A stretch of 64,000 nucleotides of DNA from Micrasema longulum (GCA_022494885.1 JAGVSM010002870.1:20447-84446); one strand, 5' to 3'; shown: positions 12,401 to 24,386, counted from the first letter of the stretch. Numbers and translations: made by a program. Notes: generated from the sequence alone by a model not told the origin.

Positions 12401-15243
12401 AATAATATTTTTGTGCTTTAGAAATGGGATACCGGGATGGGAGCAGATATGCTGGAAAAAGAAGTTGTGGTTTCAAAATATGCACCTGTGGACTGAAGAA
12501 TTGCTGTGCAGCGCCAAAGTTAGCACCAGGATGTGACGCCATTAGTGTGGTATTTAACATCTTGGCCAGGATACCGAAAGAAGAAGGGGAGAAACCATAT
12601 CTTACCTGAGGGTATCTTTCTAGGTCAAGTTGTAAATGTCCCGGTGTTGGTGCGGGGCAATCCAATTCATATCCCGCACACATCTCAAACATAAGGTGGC
12701 CCAACGCCAATACTTCAGGCTGTGTGTTACACGCTGATACTAATGGGAGGCCACGAGGGCACATGCCCAGAAGAGAGTTTTCTAATCCTGATATTCTGAA
12801 AATAATGTATGTTTGAAAATATTTCATTTTTGTTTTTATTTCACCAATGTAACAGTTTCAACCCCTAAAATACAATCCAATTGGTACTTACATACACTAA
12901 CATCTTAGGATACTTGAAAAATTAATAACATAAAAAAATAACGAAACATTTGAATTTTTAAAGCATATAATATATAATTTAAAACGTAAAATTAAAAACA
13001 AAAGAACATGCCTGGCGACTCCATTTTGAACGATGACATTGCCGCTGTGAAGATGCCTGTATGGTGGGAAACCTCTGTCTGCCAGAAACAGTAACCCTTC
13101 TAATACCTGTCGTCCTAATCTTCCCACTTGCCACATCGGTAGTCCGGCTACACTTGAGCGAGCATCGCATGAACTGTGCTTTCTGCACCAGTCATCTTGC
13201 CATTGTGTCTAAAATATTTTGTTTGTATGAATAACCAGCTGTTACTCTTCATGCTATTGAAATCGTTATGCTGAAGTATTGATTAGGCGTTTTATGAATT
13301 GAATAAAAACTATTAATGTTATAGTGAGTGTTCAAATGAGATATATGACAGTATATTTGGAATCCGCAGTCAAAGAATTAATTTGGTTAATACCAACACA
13401 AGTTTTTTTTTTTTTTAACGTTTAAATATTCAGATAAAAAAATTAAATCATAAGATTATGAACTAGAAGGCTATTAAGTAATGACAATATTGTAAATGTT
13501 ATTGCTATTCAATTATTTCTCTCCTTTTCTCAATATTTTTTAGAAATATCTGGTGTGCATTAGTTTACCTTATATATCAAATCCTTTAGACTTCCTTTTG
13601 GATTAAAAGGTATAATAGAGAGAGTGTATCCGGAATAGAATGCTACATCTAAAACCGGATAAATATAAGGATGGTGAAGAGCACGAAACAGCTCAATTAT
13701 GACACTTCTAGATCTCTCTGATGGCTCTATTGGACAATCTGCAGTTAACGGGGTCTAGAAGCAAGTGGAAGAGTTGAAATGTATAATGAATAAAATTAAC
13801 AACTTTTTTTAAAGTATCGGTATAAATATTTTTCTTATTAAAAAGTACCTACTAACCAGTGTGAGGAGCCTCTCTGTTTTGATAGAATAATCTTTAACTG
13901 CAAACCAATGCTTATCTGCTCTTGAACCAATATCATTTAACTGTGAGATGAATTCATACCTGAATAAAATAAAATAAAATGCACCTAACAATAAATTATG
14001 CCAAATGCTACTCGGTGTTTAAAAGCAACTTATTATGAAATCATTTTCGTGGGATAGATTAAGTTAATTTTGTAGAAATTTTATTAAACACCTAAATTTA
14101 ATAACACAATCAGTAAAACCAATACGCAAAACAACATTCAATACTATTATTGACTAAAAAAGATTAACAAAAAAATACCTTGATGATTTCTCTAAATACT
14201 TGATACATATTGCGCCCGCTGCAGATTTTTGAATGCATCTATCACCATCTCTAAAGCAAAAAATATGTTTCATCTTCATTCTTTTTCCAATTGTGAATAC
14301 AAACATTACTTTGATTTAGTTATAAAAATATATCTATTTTGTTACCTGAGGATTGTGTTATTTTCCTCTACTGGAGATCCTTTTAAAGACCCACTGGGAC
14401 TTCCCATCAGCGATTTGTTGAAAAGCAATTTGGCAAGTGAATCGATCTTCATTGCAACAAGCGGAGCTTTTTCTCCTGTACTCGCTGCACTAGTACTGCC
14501 TTCCTCTAAATTAATAGTCATCCAAACAAAAATAACAAGAAGTAAAATAGCTTTGCCAAACAAGTGAAATAAGTGTTATGAAAATAATGATTTTCCTTAG
14601 AGTAATAACCTAATAGAGTCGCCCATACAGAGAAAAATAATTCTATTATTATTGACTACGAAGCTAGCTACAGATTACAACAATACAACGGTAGGTAGGT
14701 TAAACTAAAAACCAAACCAAAAATTTGGAACACGTTTGTTCTGTGCGATAGAGCTTATGGGTTTCTGTAGAGAATTATTACTCTGAGAATTTTTCTGATT
14801 TCTTTGAACAAATAAAATAAAAAAATATAGTAAAAATCGGATAATTAGTGTAAGTACATTATTGTTGTAATTTTTATTGGAAATTTTCAACTGTTAATTA
14901 TTATTCTTACACCTTTTTGTCAAATACAATAATCCATCATTGTATTTGACAAAAAAAAATAAGCTAATCACTGAAAAACTTTTCACATTATTGACCCACC
15001 TTCACTCTCATTTTCTGTAGACACGGATCTTGCGCGGAAAGCGGCTCTCTTATTTGCTGCTGCAATAGAAGCCGGATTAAATTCCGCAGCACTCTGGGCT
15101 CTTCGACAAGCGGGCTTACGTTTTTTTCGAAAACTACTTCTTCCAACCCTCTCCTGGTAGAACCTGTCATGTCCAGTAGTTTCTGGCTCCTTTTGTTCTT
15201 TACCCTCCGCATGACGGTTCATTGTTTGATACAAATTAAACAT
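9473..15243 (-). CDS. Slob: Slowpoke-binding protein (Slob)-like pseudokinase, 9 exons
   Basis: Exons in order of transcription: 15243-15000, 14505-14346, 14250-14179, 13959-13857, 13754-13569, 13208-13012, 12795-12606, 10879-10763 and 9706-9473. Every junction is phase-consistent and the sum is 1503 nt (500 residues plus stop), close to my recollection of Slob length. The N-terminus is basic and Ser-rich with no PX domain, which argues for Slob over PXK. The kinase-like fold follows: HPYIYPVLDVAF, FNPKGSLKDLIYK (to residue 255), GRLGRQVLEGLLFL, YRHLHSGN (305-312), ISGLENSLLG, ALGHLMFEMCAGY and LFRKIDLREMKGS. The HRD aspartate is His and the DFG site is GLE, so it should be catalytically dead. 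In flies Slob binds the slowpoke BK channel and 14-3-3. The intron after 13012 has a GC donor. Uncertain points: the start (15222 is an alternative) and the last exon, where a donor at 9573 or a second frame is possible. Confidence 0.85.
11033..12250 (-). mobile_element. 5'-truncated LINE in a Slob intron
   Basis: The minus-strand frame 12188-11778 (136 residues) reads as the C-terminal end of a non-LTR polyprotein: RRTTADIVLLTNIISDKIDS, then VPQRQTRYTQLFHIPKCRTN and NATINRIMDTYN. The pattern of RNTRY followed by C-R-T-N-Y and P-I-N-R is typical of CR1/Jockey-like elements. The region from 11777 down to about 11060 would be its 3' UTR, ending in an (AAATA)n tail seen on the plus strand as TATTTTATTTTATTTTATTT at about 11034. 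It sits between Slob exons 7 and 8, antisense to the + strand and co-oriented with the gene. Confidence 0.7.
14596..14805 (+). mobile_element. MITE-B copy in the first Slob intron
   Basis: The left end TTAGAGTAATAACCTAATAG and the right end AGAGAATTATTACTCTGAG are inverted repeats of each other over about 12-20 bp. The interior (CGAAGCTAGCTACAGATTAC, AATTTGGAACACGTTTGTTC) matches the copy at 40138. The flanks GATTTTCC and AATTTTTC give only a weak target duplication. The element is about 210 bp with no coding. Confidence 0.75.
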
Positions 15244-16689
15244 GTTAGCAGCAATTTACAATTCAGCCCGTTCCAAAACAAATTTAATTATTACAGTCAA
15301 ACTATTATTGACTGAACACTTTCACACTCCTGCGAACACTATGAATTAAATGGTTTACTTAGGGTTAAAGGTGTAAATGAAAGATGACATAATTGACTCT
15401 AAATGATTATGTACTTCATTTGAAAACATTGCAATATTGTGTTCATATGGAGCAACAAGAAAATAATTGACAGACCTAACAGGATTAGTCATGTTCCGGG
15501 GAGTAATAATCCAGACAGGGTTGTACATGCGAAGTCAAATTAATTTTTTACTTTGGTACAAGCATTCGACACATTTTCAAATTCCAAAACTTAAAATAAA
15601 CAACAAAATCGTATTTCAAGATTTTTTAGTAACATTGAAATTTATTATGAATTAAATGTATTTTGTCCACATCATGATTTGTAATCATATTTTTTTCTGT
15701 AAGCAGTTATTTCTTCAAAGGCATTTTTGTATTATTTTGCACTGGATCATTTTTGACCCACCTTCGCTGTGAGTGTCCTATTTATCCCTCTGAGCTTTAA
15801 AATACGATCGGTTGTACTGAGTTGGTAATGACAAAATGTGTTTTTTCATAGAAAATAAGTTTTTGTTAAATAAGACCATTTTTTTTAGTGAGTAACCCAA
15901 GGTAACCTATTAAAAGACATGCAGTTAAAATCTAACAAAATCACGAAGAAAACAAAAGCATCATTTATTATATTTTATATAACATACCTCATTTAAATGT
16001 TTTTTTAGTAACAATTAACTGAGATATGCAAATAATATATTGTGATGCCCTTTCCCGTAGAATACATACACAATATTTGTACATTTTATCGGGAAGCCTA
16101 ATAAGGGTAGTTGAAAAATCAATATTCTTAATCCATTGATGCGTAATTCTAATAGCTTTAAGAAGCAATATGATTATCAGATACTAATGTGGGCACCTAC
16201 ATATTCTTATTTAAAATAATGATGACCCATTTTCGTAAACTAGGTATGTTGGAAATTTAGATGCGTCTCAAGCATTTTATTCTTGTTAGTATTTTTAATA
16301 ATCTACAACAAACTACGCTAATAATGAGAATTCATGCGTTTAGAAATGAAATAGATATATCTTTTTAATTTTAAAAGGCAGTGTATCAATTAATTATCTT
16401 CAAATTTAAATACCTAAATAAAATTGATTGATTTGATTTAAATTGTGTACCATTTTTTAACTTACAGGTATCAATTTTCTCAATTATTATTTTTCTAACT
16501 TTTTATATATTTTTTTATATGGTATATAATATAAATATCATAATTTAATATAGTATATAATATAAATATCATATTATATGTATGTTTTTTTTTTAAATAA
16601 AAATTTCTTATTCTTCTTAATTAATTTTTATTTGTTACTTCTTTGTAAAATACATGCCTGACTTGTATATATATCCAGATTTTTAGCAT
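15244..16689. other. 5' flank of the Slob-like gene, nothing recognised
   Basis: AT-rich sequence upstream of the Slob start codon. An AT-rich imperfect tandem repeat at about 16500-16590 repeats TATATAATATAAATATCATA twice. No coding or bounded element seen; a promoter must lie here or further out but I cannot place it. Confidence 0.4.
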
Positions 16690-17720
16690 CCAAAATATTT
16701 CAAACAGGTAACCTGTTCTACCCCACTAGTCTGAGATGTTAATGCCTCTTCGTTTGCTGGCCACCATAGCTTTGGTTTTAAGAGCGTTCACTTTGAGTCT
16801 GAATTCCTTACCTGCATTCTTTACCTTGTCGACAAGTTGCTGTAGATGATTAGCAGTATCAGATGTAATGGCAGTATCATCAGCATATTTTATATTATTT
16901 ATATTACTTTGTAAATTATTTTAATTCCTATGTCAACATCTCGCAGTGCCTGTCTAAATACAAATTCGGAGTATAAGTTAAAAAGCATTGACGAAAGTAT
17001 GTAACCCCTGTAAGCTATGTTATCACTTTTAATGTCATTTATACAGACGTGTGGAATTTGATTTCTATAGAGGCTATAGATATCTTTCCCATCCAAGCCA
17101 ATTTCATTGAGGTCTAACAACTTGTCGCGTTTTATATTCTGAAATGCCTTCTCATGATCAATAAAACACATATAGACACATCTTTGTTGGTCAAAACATT
17201 TTTGGGTCAGCATTTGAATAAAAAAAAGGGCCTCTCCTGTACCAAAACCACTGTGAAAACCAAATTGCGTCTCGTTAATGTGCATATAAATCTTTCTCCA
17301 AAGCCTGTTGTACAAGATCTGTAAAAATGTCTGAAGAGTGTAGCTCATTAAAGTAATCAACCTATAATCGTTACATGACTTAACATTTGGTTGTTTGGCA
17401 GTGTGATGAATTCTGATGTTAACCATTCTTTTGGTACCTATACTGCGTCGTATATTTTGTTAAAAATTGTATGCAGAAGATCAACACTGCTTGAATCCGA
17501 GCGTTTTAAAATGGTTCCCTCTATTAAGTCCGGACCTGTTGCTTTGCCATATTTTAGTTGTAAAATGGCCTTTTCTAATTCTTCCTTTATAACACTTGGA
17601 CCCCTTAGGCCCAATAAACATTCAGGGATATCAATTATGGATCTATTATCATAAAAAAGCTTGTCCATGTATGCTTTCCACACTTTGCCTGATCCTCTTT
17701 GTCAATTATTAAGTTATTAT
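16690..17720 (-). mobile_element. LINE pseudogene, reverse transcriptase region
   Basis: Minus strand, in three frames. The span 17683-17438 gives LQLKYGKATGPDLIEG (the RT upstream region), and 17426-16899 gives YRLITLMSYTLQTFLQILYN, ETQFGFHSGFGTGEALFFIQ, CFIDHEKAFQNIKRDKLL (motif A, with H where D is usual) and YILSSMLFNLYSE. The catalytic YADDT lies at 16887-16873 in a further frame and is followed by VNALKTKAMVASKRRG. Frameshifts and a changed motif A show that it is dead. Confidence 0.85.
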
Positions 17721-17984
17721 GTTCAATGGCTAATGTTATAAGTTTTAAAAGAAAAAAAGGGATTAAGGAATTTTTTATGATCTTTTTGATTATTTTATGA
17801 ATGATTCGTATTTATATTAATTACATAATGAAATAATCATATTTAGGAGAGAAAAAATAGGTCTATTGAGCATAAAAATTAACTTTGTTTCTGAATAATA
17901 AAATGTGATAAATAAATTACGTTTGTATATCATTGTTACTTCTCAGCAGCCCAAACTATCCAAGTCTAACTTGTTTCTTGCAGT

Positions 17985-18286
17985 TAGCGTTGCCATTCGC
18001 CCGGTTAAAGCCAGACAGTGTTAGGCTTTTTGACCTCTTGTCCGTCCAAATTTGACTGCGTCCGGCCCGTTTTTGTTAGGCTTTTATGAAAAAGTTATTA
18101 GAGAAACTGAGCTTTTAAAGCAAGTTTCTGGCAAAGGTAAATATGTTGATAATACTGATTAAATCTTCGTTATAAAAATATGTGTTTTAGTTAAATTTTT
18201 AGTCTAAACTCCGGCCTTGAGACCCAAAAGACCGACTTCTTTAGCGGCTAAGTCCGGCTTTCTGAGTTTCAGAGATGGCAACGCTA
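17985..18286. mobile_element. hAT-type MITE, 302 bp, 8-bp target duplication
   Basis: The terminal inverted repeat TAGCGTTGCCAT at 17985 matches ATGGCAACGCTA ending at 18286. The element is flanked by identical 8-bp repeats CTTGCAGT at 17977-17984 and 18287-18294. An 8-bp duplication and a YAGNGNTGCCA end are hAT hallmarks. There is no transposase, so it is non-autonomous. The clean duplication suggests a fairly recent insertion. Confidence 0.85.
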
Positions 18287-18294
18287 CTTGCAGT

Positions 18295-19149
18295 GATGAA
18301 TCAGAGTGTTGGTATTTATACAAATATTAAAAAAATAAACAACAAATGGTTCAATCAGCAGTAGAAAAAACATAAATTTATTTTAAAATTAAAATAGTAA
18401 ATCAGTATCTTTAAGGAGTTTTATTGATCACAGATAAAAATAAATATTTTACATCTAAACACATTTTAAAAGTACAATTAAAATTGTCTGACTGCAACTT
18501 GATGCAGCACAGGATGTTTCAATACCAGTCAATAATTCTAAATTTTTCAAATAATATGAAATCATTTTGTAATAGTTTGAGGAGTCAACATTATCTTCGA
18601 TAAATAATAGCATAAAAACTCATTTTAGTTGGTTAATTTGTATTGCATGTCTATGTATATTACTATATTACACGACAAATCACAAATAAACATAGATAAG
18701 GAATAAAATAACATAAAAATACATACTTACATATTTATAGGGTTTGATTGTAAGAGTCAAAAAGTATTAAATATGTAAGTAAACTGGAGTAGTCTACCAT
18801 GATAAAATGTTTTAATGTATAAAATCAACTTCGTCATTACACATTAATACATTATCAGATAAATATTTTTTTTGGGTCTGAATCATTTTTATGATTAGCG
18901 AAAGAATGCCACAAACAGAGTGTGATTTGAATCTATTGCTTTATTTCTTTAAAGGAACTTTAAATAGGATGCTTTATGATAGTTTAAAAAATATATTTGT
19001 AAAGGCTACTACTGATAATTATTATTAACTTTGGTTTTATTGTCTATTACCTAAGGCAGCCATGTTTGTTTAAACATAAACTAATCTTCACTGGCATTCT
19101 TAAATTATTGCAACTAACAATTAATGCCACAATGCAGCAAATTTGGATT
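18295..19149. other. AT-rich intergenic DNA, nothing recognised
   Basis: No coding potential, RNA gene or repeat boundary seen. Confidence 0.45.
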
Positions 19150-19310
19150 TTATAAGCTAATCAATATGAAGCAATGTTGCTAGCGAGCTGCAAAGGTGGA
19201 GAAGAGTGATGGATGATGAAAGCGGGTGATAGGAAGGAATGGAGACATTTGGAAGAGGCCTTTATCCAGCAGTGGAGAGAGAAAGACTGCAGAAGAAGAA
19301 AGAAGAAGTA
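19150..19310 (+). mobile_element. LINE 3' end fragment
   Basis: In one plus frame the sequence reads DRKEWRHLEEAFIQQWRERK, which resembles the common C-terminus of RTE-like insect LINEs (W-x-x-L-E-E-A-F-x-Q-Q-W). It is followed by a purine-rich AGAAGAAGAAAGAAGAAG tail. Only the last 100-150 bp are present. Confidence 0.6.
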
Positions 19311-20723
19311 GTAATTAGTAATAGATGAACTGGACATTATTTTATTCCGAAAGTTTAGTATTTGGAAATACATATATAAATTATCCTGGATAAAATATAA
19401 AAGATTCATCATATTATAATAGATGCAAATTCCATATTGTATATTGTCATCTTGGTGATAAAAAGACACAAGTGAAAAACACCTCCTTGATATGTACGTA
19501 TTTTGTAAATTTATAGTATGTAAATTTATAGTATGTATATTTATAGTAATGCATATTTTCTAAGGTTTTATCAACCTAGTTGAATAAATCTAAGTCCTTT
19601 CAGAAATATATTTTTTTTAGTCATTGTATGCCACGCTCAATACTAGATTTCTTCTTGTTCAATGCAAGCATAAAGGATGTTGATATGCTGACGATTAAAC
19701 TCAGACTAGTATATGGGATATTCCATACTACTAATGCCATCTACGGTTGTTAATGAAAATAATATGTTAGTTAGCTAAAAATCCAGAAGAGACCACTTAT
19801 TCGAGTTGCGAAGATAAGAAAATAGCTAATTAAATCAAAATTCTGGGGGTTCTTATCAATCACTAGTATCTCGCCTGGCTTCTCCCACCGACTACAATGT
19901 TATTTAGGGTTTCTTAAGTTTGGTCAATATTTTGTAACAAGTGCCGAATGCAAATGTAAAAATAAATATTCACTTAAAAGTGGCCGCAGAGAATGGTTTG
20001 TTCGTTTGTTGATAAATAACAAGAGCATCCATCGCGTGTGGAAGGTTAAGTAATTTTTCTCAAAATAATAATAATTGTGGCTTTCTTTTTACCACCAAGA
20101 TGAGGAATAATAAATATTGTTAGATGATATTATTGTATCATAAATATTATTATAGTTGTTAATTTATAAGTTATTATTATAGTTGTTTAATTGATACCAG
20201 ATATTATAAACTGAAAATGTTAAATTTACATGTTCATAATTGATAAAATTAAATCTTCTTTATTTATTTAAAAAGTAAAATCTCTTTAAGCAGATTAATA
20301 TCTGTAATCATATACAAATTAGAGAGTGATTAAAATGCATGTTATTGATTTTAATCAAAGTTTGCTATAAAATGTATAAATAAATACACCATTATCCAAT
20401 ACATATTTTAATATGCCTTAGTTTACTAAAACCTATGAAAGTTTTTCATTCATAAATAAAATACATAACTTAGCCACAACCTCCATAGTCCACACATCAT
20501 TTCAAACAAAAATTAGATTTTAAAATATTGGTTTGTATCTTCAGAAATATAATATGATACTTAAACACATCAATAGTGCCACTTCATGTACCACGTTTTT
20601 TTAAAAATTATATTCTGTATGCATAAATTGTTTTCGGTCGAGTACAGATAATTTATTATTATTGTATTTGTTGATTTACAGAATATAAATAGTAAATTCA
20701 ATGTTGCCTCGAGGTACAGTGGT
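19311..20723. other. AT-rich intergenic DNA, nothing recognised
   Basis: Contains a short triplicated TTTATAGTATGTA motif at 19511-19550. No gene or bounded element seen. Confidence 0.4.
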
Positions 20724-20800
20724 CGTCAGATAAGGATGTCCATGCGCAACGGTTTTCCATTGTAAAGGATGTGTTAGCGTTGGCATCCTTATCTGGCGGT
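20724..20800. repeat. Short palindromic element (MITE-like)
   Basis: CGTCAGATAAGGATG at about 20725, followed by TCCATGCGCAACG, is answered by AGCGTTGGCATCCTTATCTGGCG at about 20776-20798. That gives about 24-bp arms with a few mismatches around a 25-bp loop. It is either a very small foldback transposon or a hairpin-forming transcript. Confidence 0.55.
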
Positions 20801-21368
20801 CAATATAAATGTATATAAAGCTGTATCATGTAAGTGAGCATCAGATTTATAAATATCGAATTTTGTGAAGATACTACATATATTAGAACAGTTTTAATTT
20901 ATTAAAAATATGCTTTCATACCACTTTTGTTCCATTCCCATAATCATCATAAAATTAATAATACAAATAAATACAAAGTTTGCCATGAACCCACTTTTAA
21001 AAACATATTTACGAATAAATACCTAATCCTAAATTCCTTTTTTTAATTCTTTACAATTTCGTAATGGGAGTTTAATATATTTTATATTATATTATTGTTA
21101 TCAAAAATTAAGTGGTTTATACAAATTTATAAACAAATAAGTGTATTTTATATTAATTCCCGAAGCATGAATTTTTTCACTATTTATTGAAATATAAAAG
21201 TAGAAATTCTGTTTAAATATTTATCCTACCTCTGAGATTCTCCATATCCGAGCATTGTGTCAAACTCACTATCATTATTATTTATTAAATCAAAAAATAC
21301 ATCTTAGCTGCAAAAATATCATTAATCTTCCCATGTACAGTTCAAACCAAATAAAATAAACTGTTTTT

Positions 21369-21930
21369 TTAATGAACTACTTCTTCATTAATAGTTTCCC
21401 AAGAACCTGCCGAGGAATCAGTTGCTCCCGAATCATCTGTCTCATCCTGTAAAAAATATATTTGAAAGTTACAAATTGTTTATAGCCAAAAAAAAAATGG
21501 GATATAGTCTCCATGTCTTTACCAGTATATATTCCAGATGTCCCTTACCTTTTTATTTCAGTAAAAAGTTACACTAATAATTAAATTACACAACAATTTA
21601 TTTTTCTAATAAATCAAATTTACTAATTTTTTTGTTTTTTTTAAATCCATTTTGCTGTTTTAAATCTAACTCATAGTCTAAGAGATTTTTATCTAGAGAG
21701 ACAAACATATTGGAAAATGTGTGGCATTAGCACTAATTAATATTGGAAAGTCTTACCTCAAACGGTTGATTATTAATATGGCGAGTTCGTATATTGATTT
21801 CAAACACACAAGCTTGTCCTATGAGTGCCAGTGAACATGTCAACAAAGCTGGGATAGAATATCTGCACCTCCAAGCCAATCCCATAATGAATAAGAAAAA
21901 GCTATCTTGCTTTGAGCCTACGGCTACCAT
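21369..21930 (-). CDS. Small single-pass membrane protein, unknown function, 2 exons
   Basis: Coding exons are 21930-21757 (58 codons) and 21446-21369 (25 codons plus TAA), with a GT-AG intron in phase 0. Another acceptor (TTTCAG at 21957-21953) lies 22 nt upstream of the ATG. Since all frames before the ATG contain stops in that frame, an untranslated upstream exon is likely. The ATG context (G at -3, G at +4) is favourable. The 83-residue product has one hydrophobic segment, about residues 20-45 (YSIPALLTCSLALIGQACVF), a polar RTRH stretch and an acidic C-tail (DETDDSGATDSSAGSWETIN). I do not recognise the family. Matching splice phases and the abrupt end of GC-richer sequence at the splice sites are the evidence that it is real. 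Confidence 0.6.
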
Positions 21931-22153
21931 GTCTACCCGGAGTCACAACTACCTGAAACGAATAAGAAAGCAAATCATGTTTGTAATATATTTAAAAAAC
22001 CAATTTTTGATCAATTGGTCAGCATTAAATGGAATGTATTATTTAAGCAAAAAATATCTGAGAAAATTTAAAATTAAAATTTAAAAAAATAAATTATGTG
22101 TACTTTTTTCTTTGTAAATAAATAAATAATTTGAAGTGTGTAAGGCTGTTCAT

Positions 22154-22417
22154 CAGCCTTGGTCGGCCTAGTGGTGTAGTGGTCAGTGCGTTTGCCTACC
22201 ATGCAAGAGGTCTCGGGTTCGATTCCCGACATGGTTGACATTAAATATTTATTTGAAAAGGTGTTTTTACATTTAAATACTTCATAGCCCTTGGACTGGC
22301 ACCTGAAATGTAAGACTTATCTTACCTTCATGTAACAAAAATGATCAAAACACGCTGCGATTTGTGTACCAATGCAGTGCCCTATGCACCATTATGTGCA
22401 GAAAGGGAATGATGGTG
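22154..22417 (+). mobile_element. SINE-A copy 2, best preserved, 12-bp target duplication
   Basis: A tRNA-like head carries box A TAGTGGTGTAGTGGTCAGTG and box B GGGTTCGATTCCCGAC, which are RNA polymerase III promoter boxes. It is followed by a tRNA-unrelated body (TTGGACTGGCACCTGAAATG, then CAATGCAGTGCCCTATGCAC, CAGAAAGGGAATGATGG). It is flanked by AAGGCTGTTCAT at 22142-22153 and 22418-22429. It lies just upstream of the small membrane-protein gene and in the opposite direction. Confidence 0.9.
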
Positions 22418-22639
22418 AAGGCTGTTCATTTTGCACCCATTTGGTGTACCAATGCATTAGGAGCAGATAAAAAAAGATTATACTTTTAGTTGTGATAATT
22501 TATTTTAAAACAAGATTGTTTTACTTCCAAATAAAACATATTGACAATATTGCTTGTAGGGTAGTGGTAACAAATGAAGAATCATTATTACAGAGGAAAT
22601 AATGAGAAATTTCCGTAGTTTAAAAAAAAAAAATTTTGA

Positions 22640-22930
22640 ATAGACAAGTCAATCAGCGCTATTATTTTTTAAAGTTTGGTATTTTTTAAATTACTTCGCC
22701 TGTGATGTCCTGAGTTCTCTTCCCCTTCTTTTCGATGAGTGATGCTAATTCGTCATAGAATTAGTGACGTCATGCAAAATAGTTGGTTTTTATTAAAATC
22801 ATTTTTTTTAACAAACATTTTCAAGAAGCTTCCCAATACAATTTAAATGCTCTAATTTTTACCACACGTGAGAATACATTTTTTATATTCAATTTCGCAT
22901 AGGGCTGAACTTCCTTATTAAATATTATTA
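22640..22930 (-). repeat. Repeat family C copy
   Basis: On the minus strand it starts AATAAGGAAGTTCAGCCCTA and ends in AATAATAGCGCTGATT. Between lie AAATTAGAGCATTTAAATTG, GAAGCTTCTTGAAAATG and TTAGTGACGTCA-like parts. It is alignable with 27400-27620 (same direction) and 36570-36910 and 44815-45085 (opposite direction). Confidence 0.65.
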
Positions 22931-24386
22931 TTAAAAAGCAGCCAATAATAAGAAATATACAACCCACAGAACATATATTATTTGCTACAAAAGTATTAAG
23001 ATTATTATCTTAAGTTGGAAAAAAAACTCTGCATTTATTTAGAGAAAAGAAAAATTCCACACCACTAAGCATTATGACAAAAATTGACAGCTAGAATCAT
23101 AAATAAAAACTTTATTTGGAGTGTTGTGAGAAATTAAAATCAAAATTTACGGTCATGCCGTCGCCTCACGACATTTTTACTTCAAATCATGTTTTAACAT
23201 CTATATCTGAGTTAGCAAATTTATACGAATAATTTTATTAAATAGAAATTTAATAACCATTGATTTAACTAAGTCACCCAGTTAGAAGAAATTCTGAAGC
23301 AGTGACTTACTTTTAAATTACACTTAAAAGGTATCACTTTGTATAAAATGATGAGTACATAAATTGAATTATTGATGAGAAATTGTTAAGTGTGATACCG
23401 TGGAATGCCTTCCCCACGGAATCACTCTCCAGAAAAAAAAACTCGTTTATTTGCGAAATTGTTTCTTCAAGAAGTGCTTCTGTTCAGATGCAATCCATGT
23501 AAAGCCATGCAGTACAAATGTATGTATTGTATTACATGGTCGGTAAGGAATAATTATTCTTGAATTAACTCTAAAGAATTGTGTACACTAATAACAAAGT
23601 TCAATTTTCATAATAATTTATAATCAAGTGTTACAAAGTGAATGCCGATTCAATTAATAATAATAATAATTAACAGATTCACCGCTCTGCTCTTAGCACC
23701 TATGAAAGCACTACAACGCGGTGCTCACAGCATATGTGAGGAATTTATTATGAAAAAGGTTCGTAGCTTAAATCTTCTTCGGAGTCTAAATCCGGAGGAT
23801 TGGTTTGCAGCAAAGTCTCGCATCTCATTCTTCACTGTGCTCTACTCCTGCAGCCCTCTTCGGCTCAACATATGAGGCGCAGTTCAAGTCCTCGCACACT
23901 TGCTCTAAATACTGCCGTCAGGGTAGTCACTTATGAAATAGGTGTTTAAACTAATAAAAATAAGTGTATAAACTAACAAATAAAACATGTAAATTTTAAA
24001 CGTTGGGTTAAGGGTTAGCCAGCCTGTAGGTAGATGACTTTTTTCAGAGTAAAATGTACAGGGCCCTCGAAACTCACCAAAACGGTGCAATGAAAAAGGA
24101 TGACAAAATTTATTATTATTTATATTTGGTATTGCTTGGTATTCAAAAAAATTTAATAAAACAAGTTCAAAAGAAAAATTTATTCAATTCACACGCTACA
24201 AAATATGTACGTATATAATCTTAAATTACGATGTATAAAAGTAAAGTAAATAAAAACAGAATATTAATAATCAATTTTATATGAAAGTATTGTGTAATAA
24301 AAATATAATAAATTCCTAAAATCACTAGTGGTCCCATGAATCTGTCGGTACATTCAGAAAGTTATCCAATATTTACCCAGAGAGTT
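22931..24386. other. Intergenic DNA with a coding-like relic
   Basis: Mostly AT-rich. The part at about 23664-23950 is richer in GC. On the minus strand it gives short peptides, such as VCEDLNCASYVEPKRAAGVE (about 23850-23900) and, in another frame, MRCETLLQTNPPDLDSEEDL (about 23830-23770), ending in TAA. The frames are broken by stops, so I treat it as a relic of a gene or transposon. The stretch just before 24387 is the probable 3' UTR of sepiapterin reductase. Confidence 0.35.

Noticed and set aside
12424..12609. 61-codon plus-strand frame rich in Cys and Lys
   Set aside because: It is opposite the Slob exon/intron boundary with no splice or family support.
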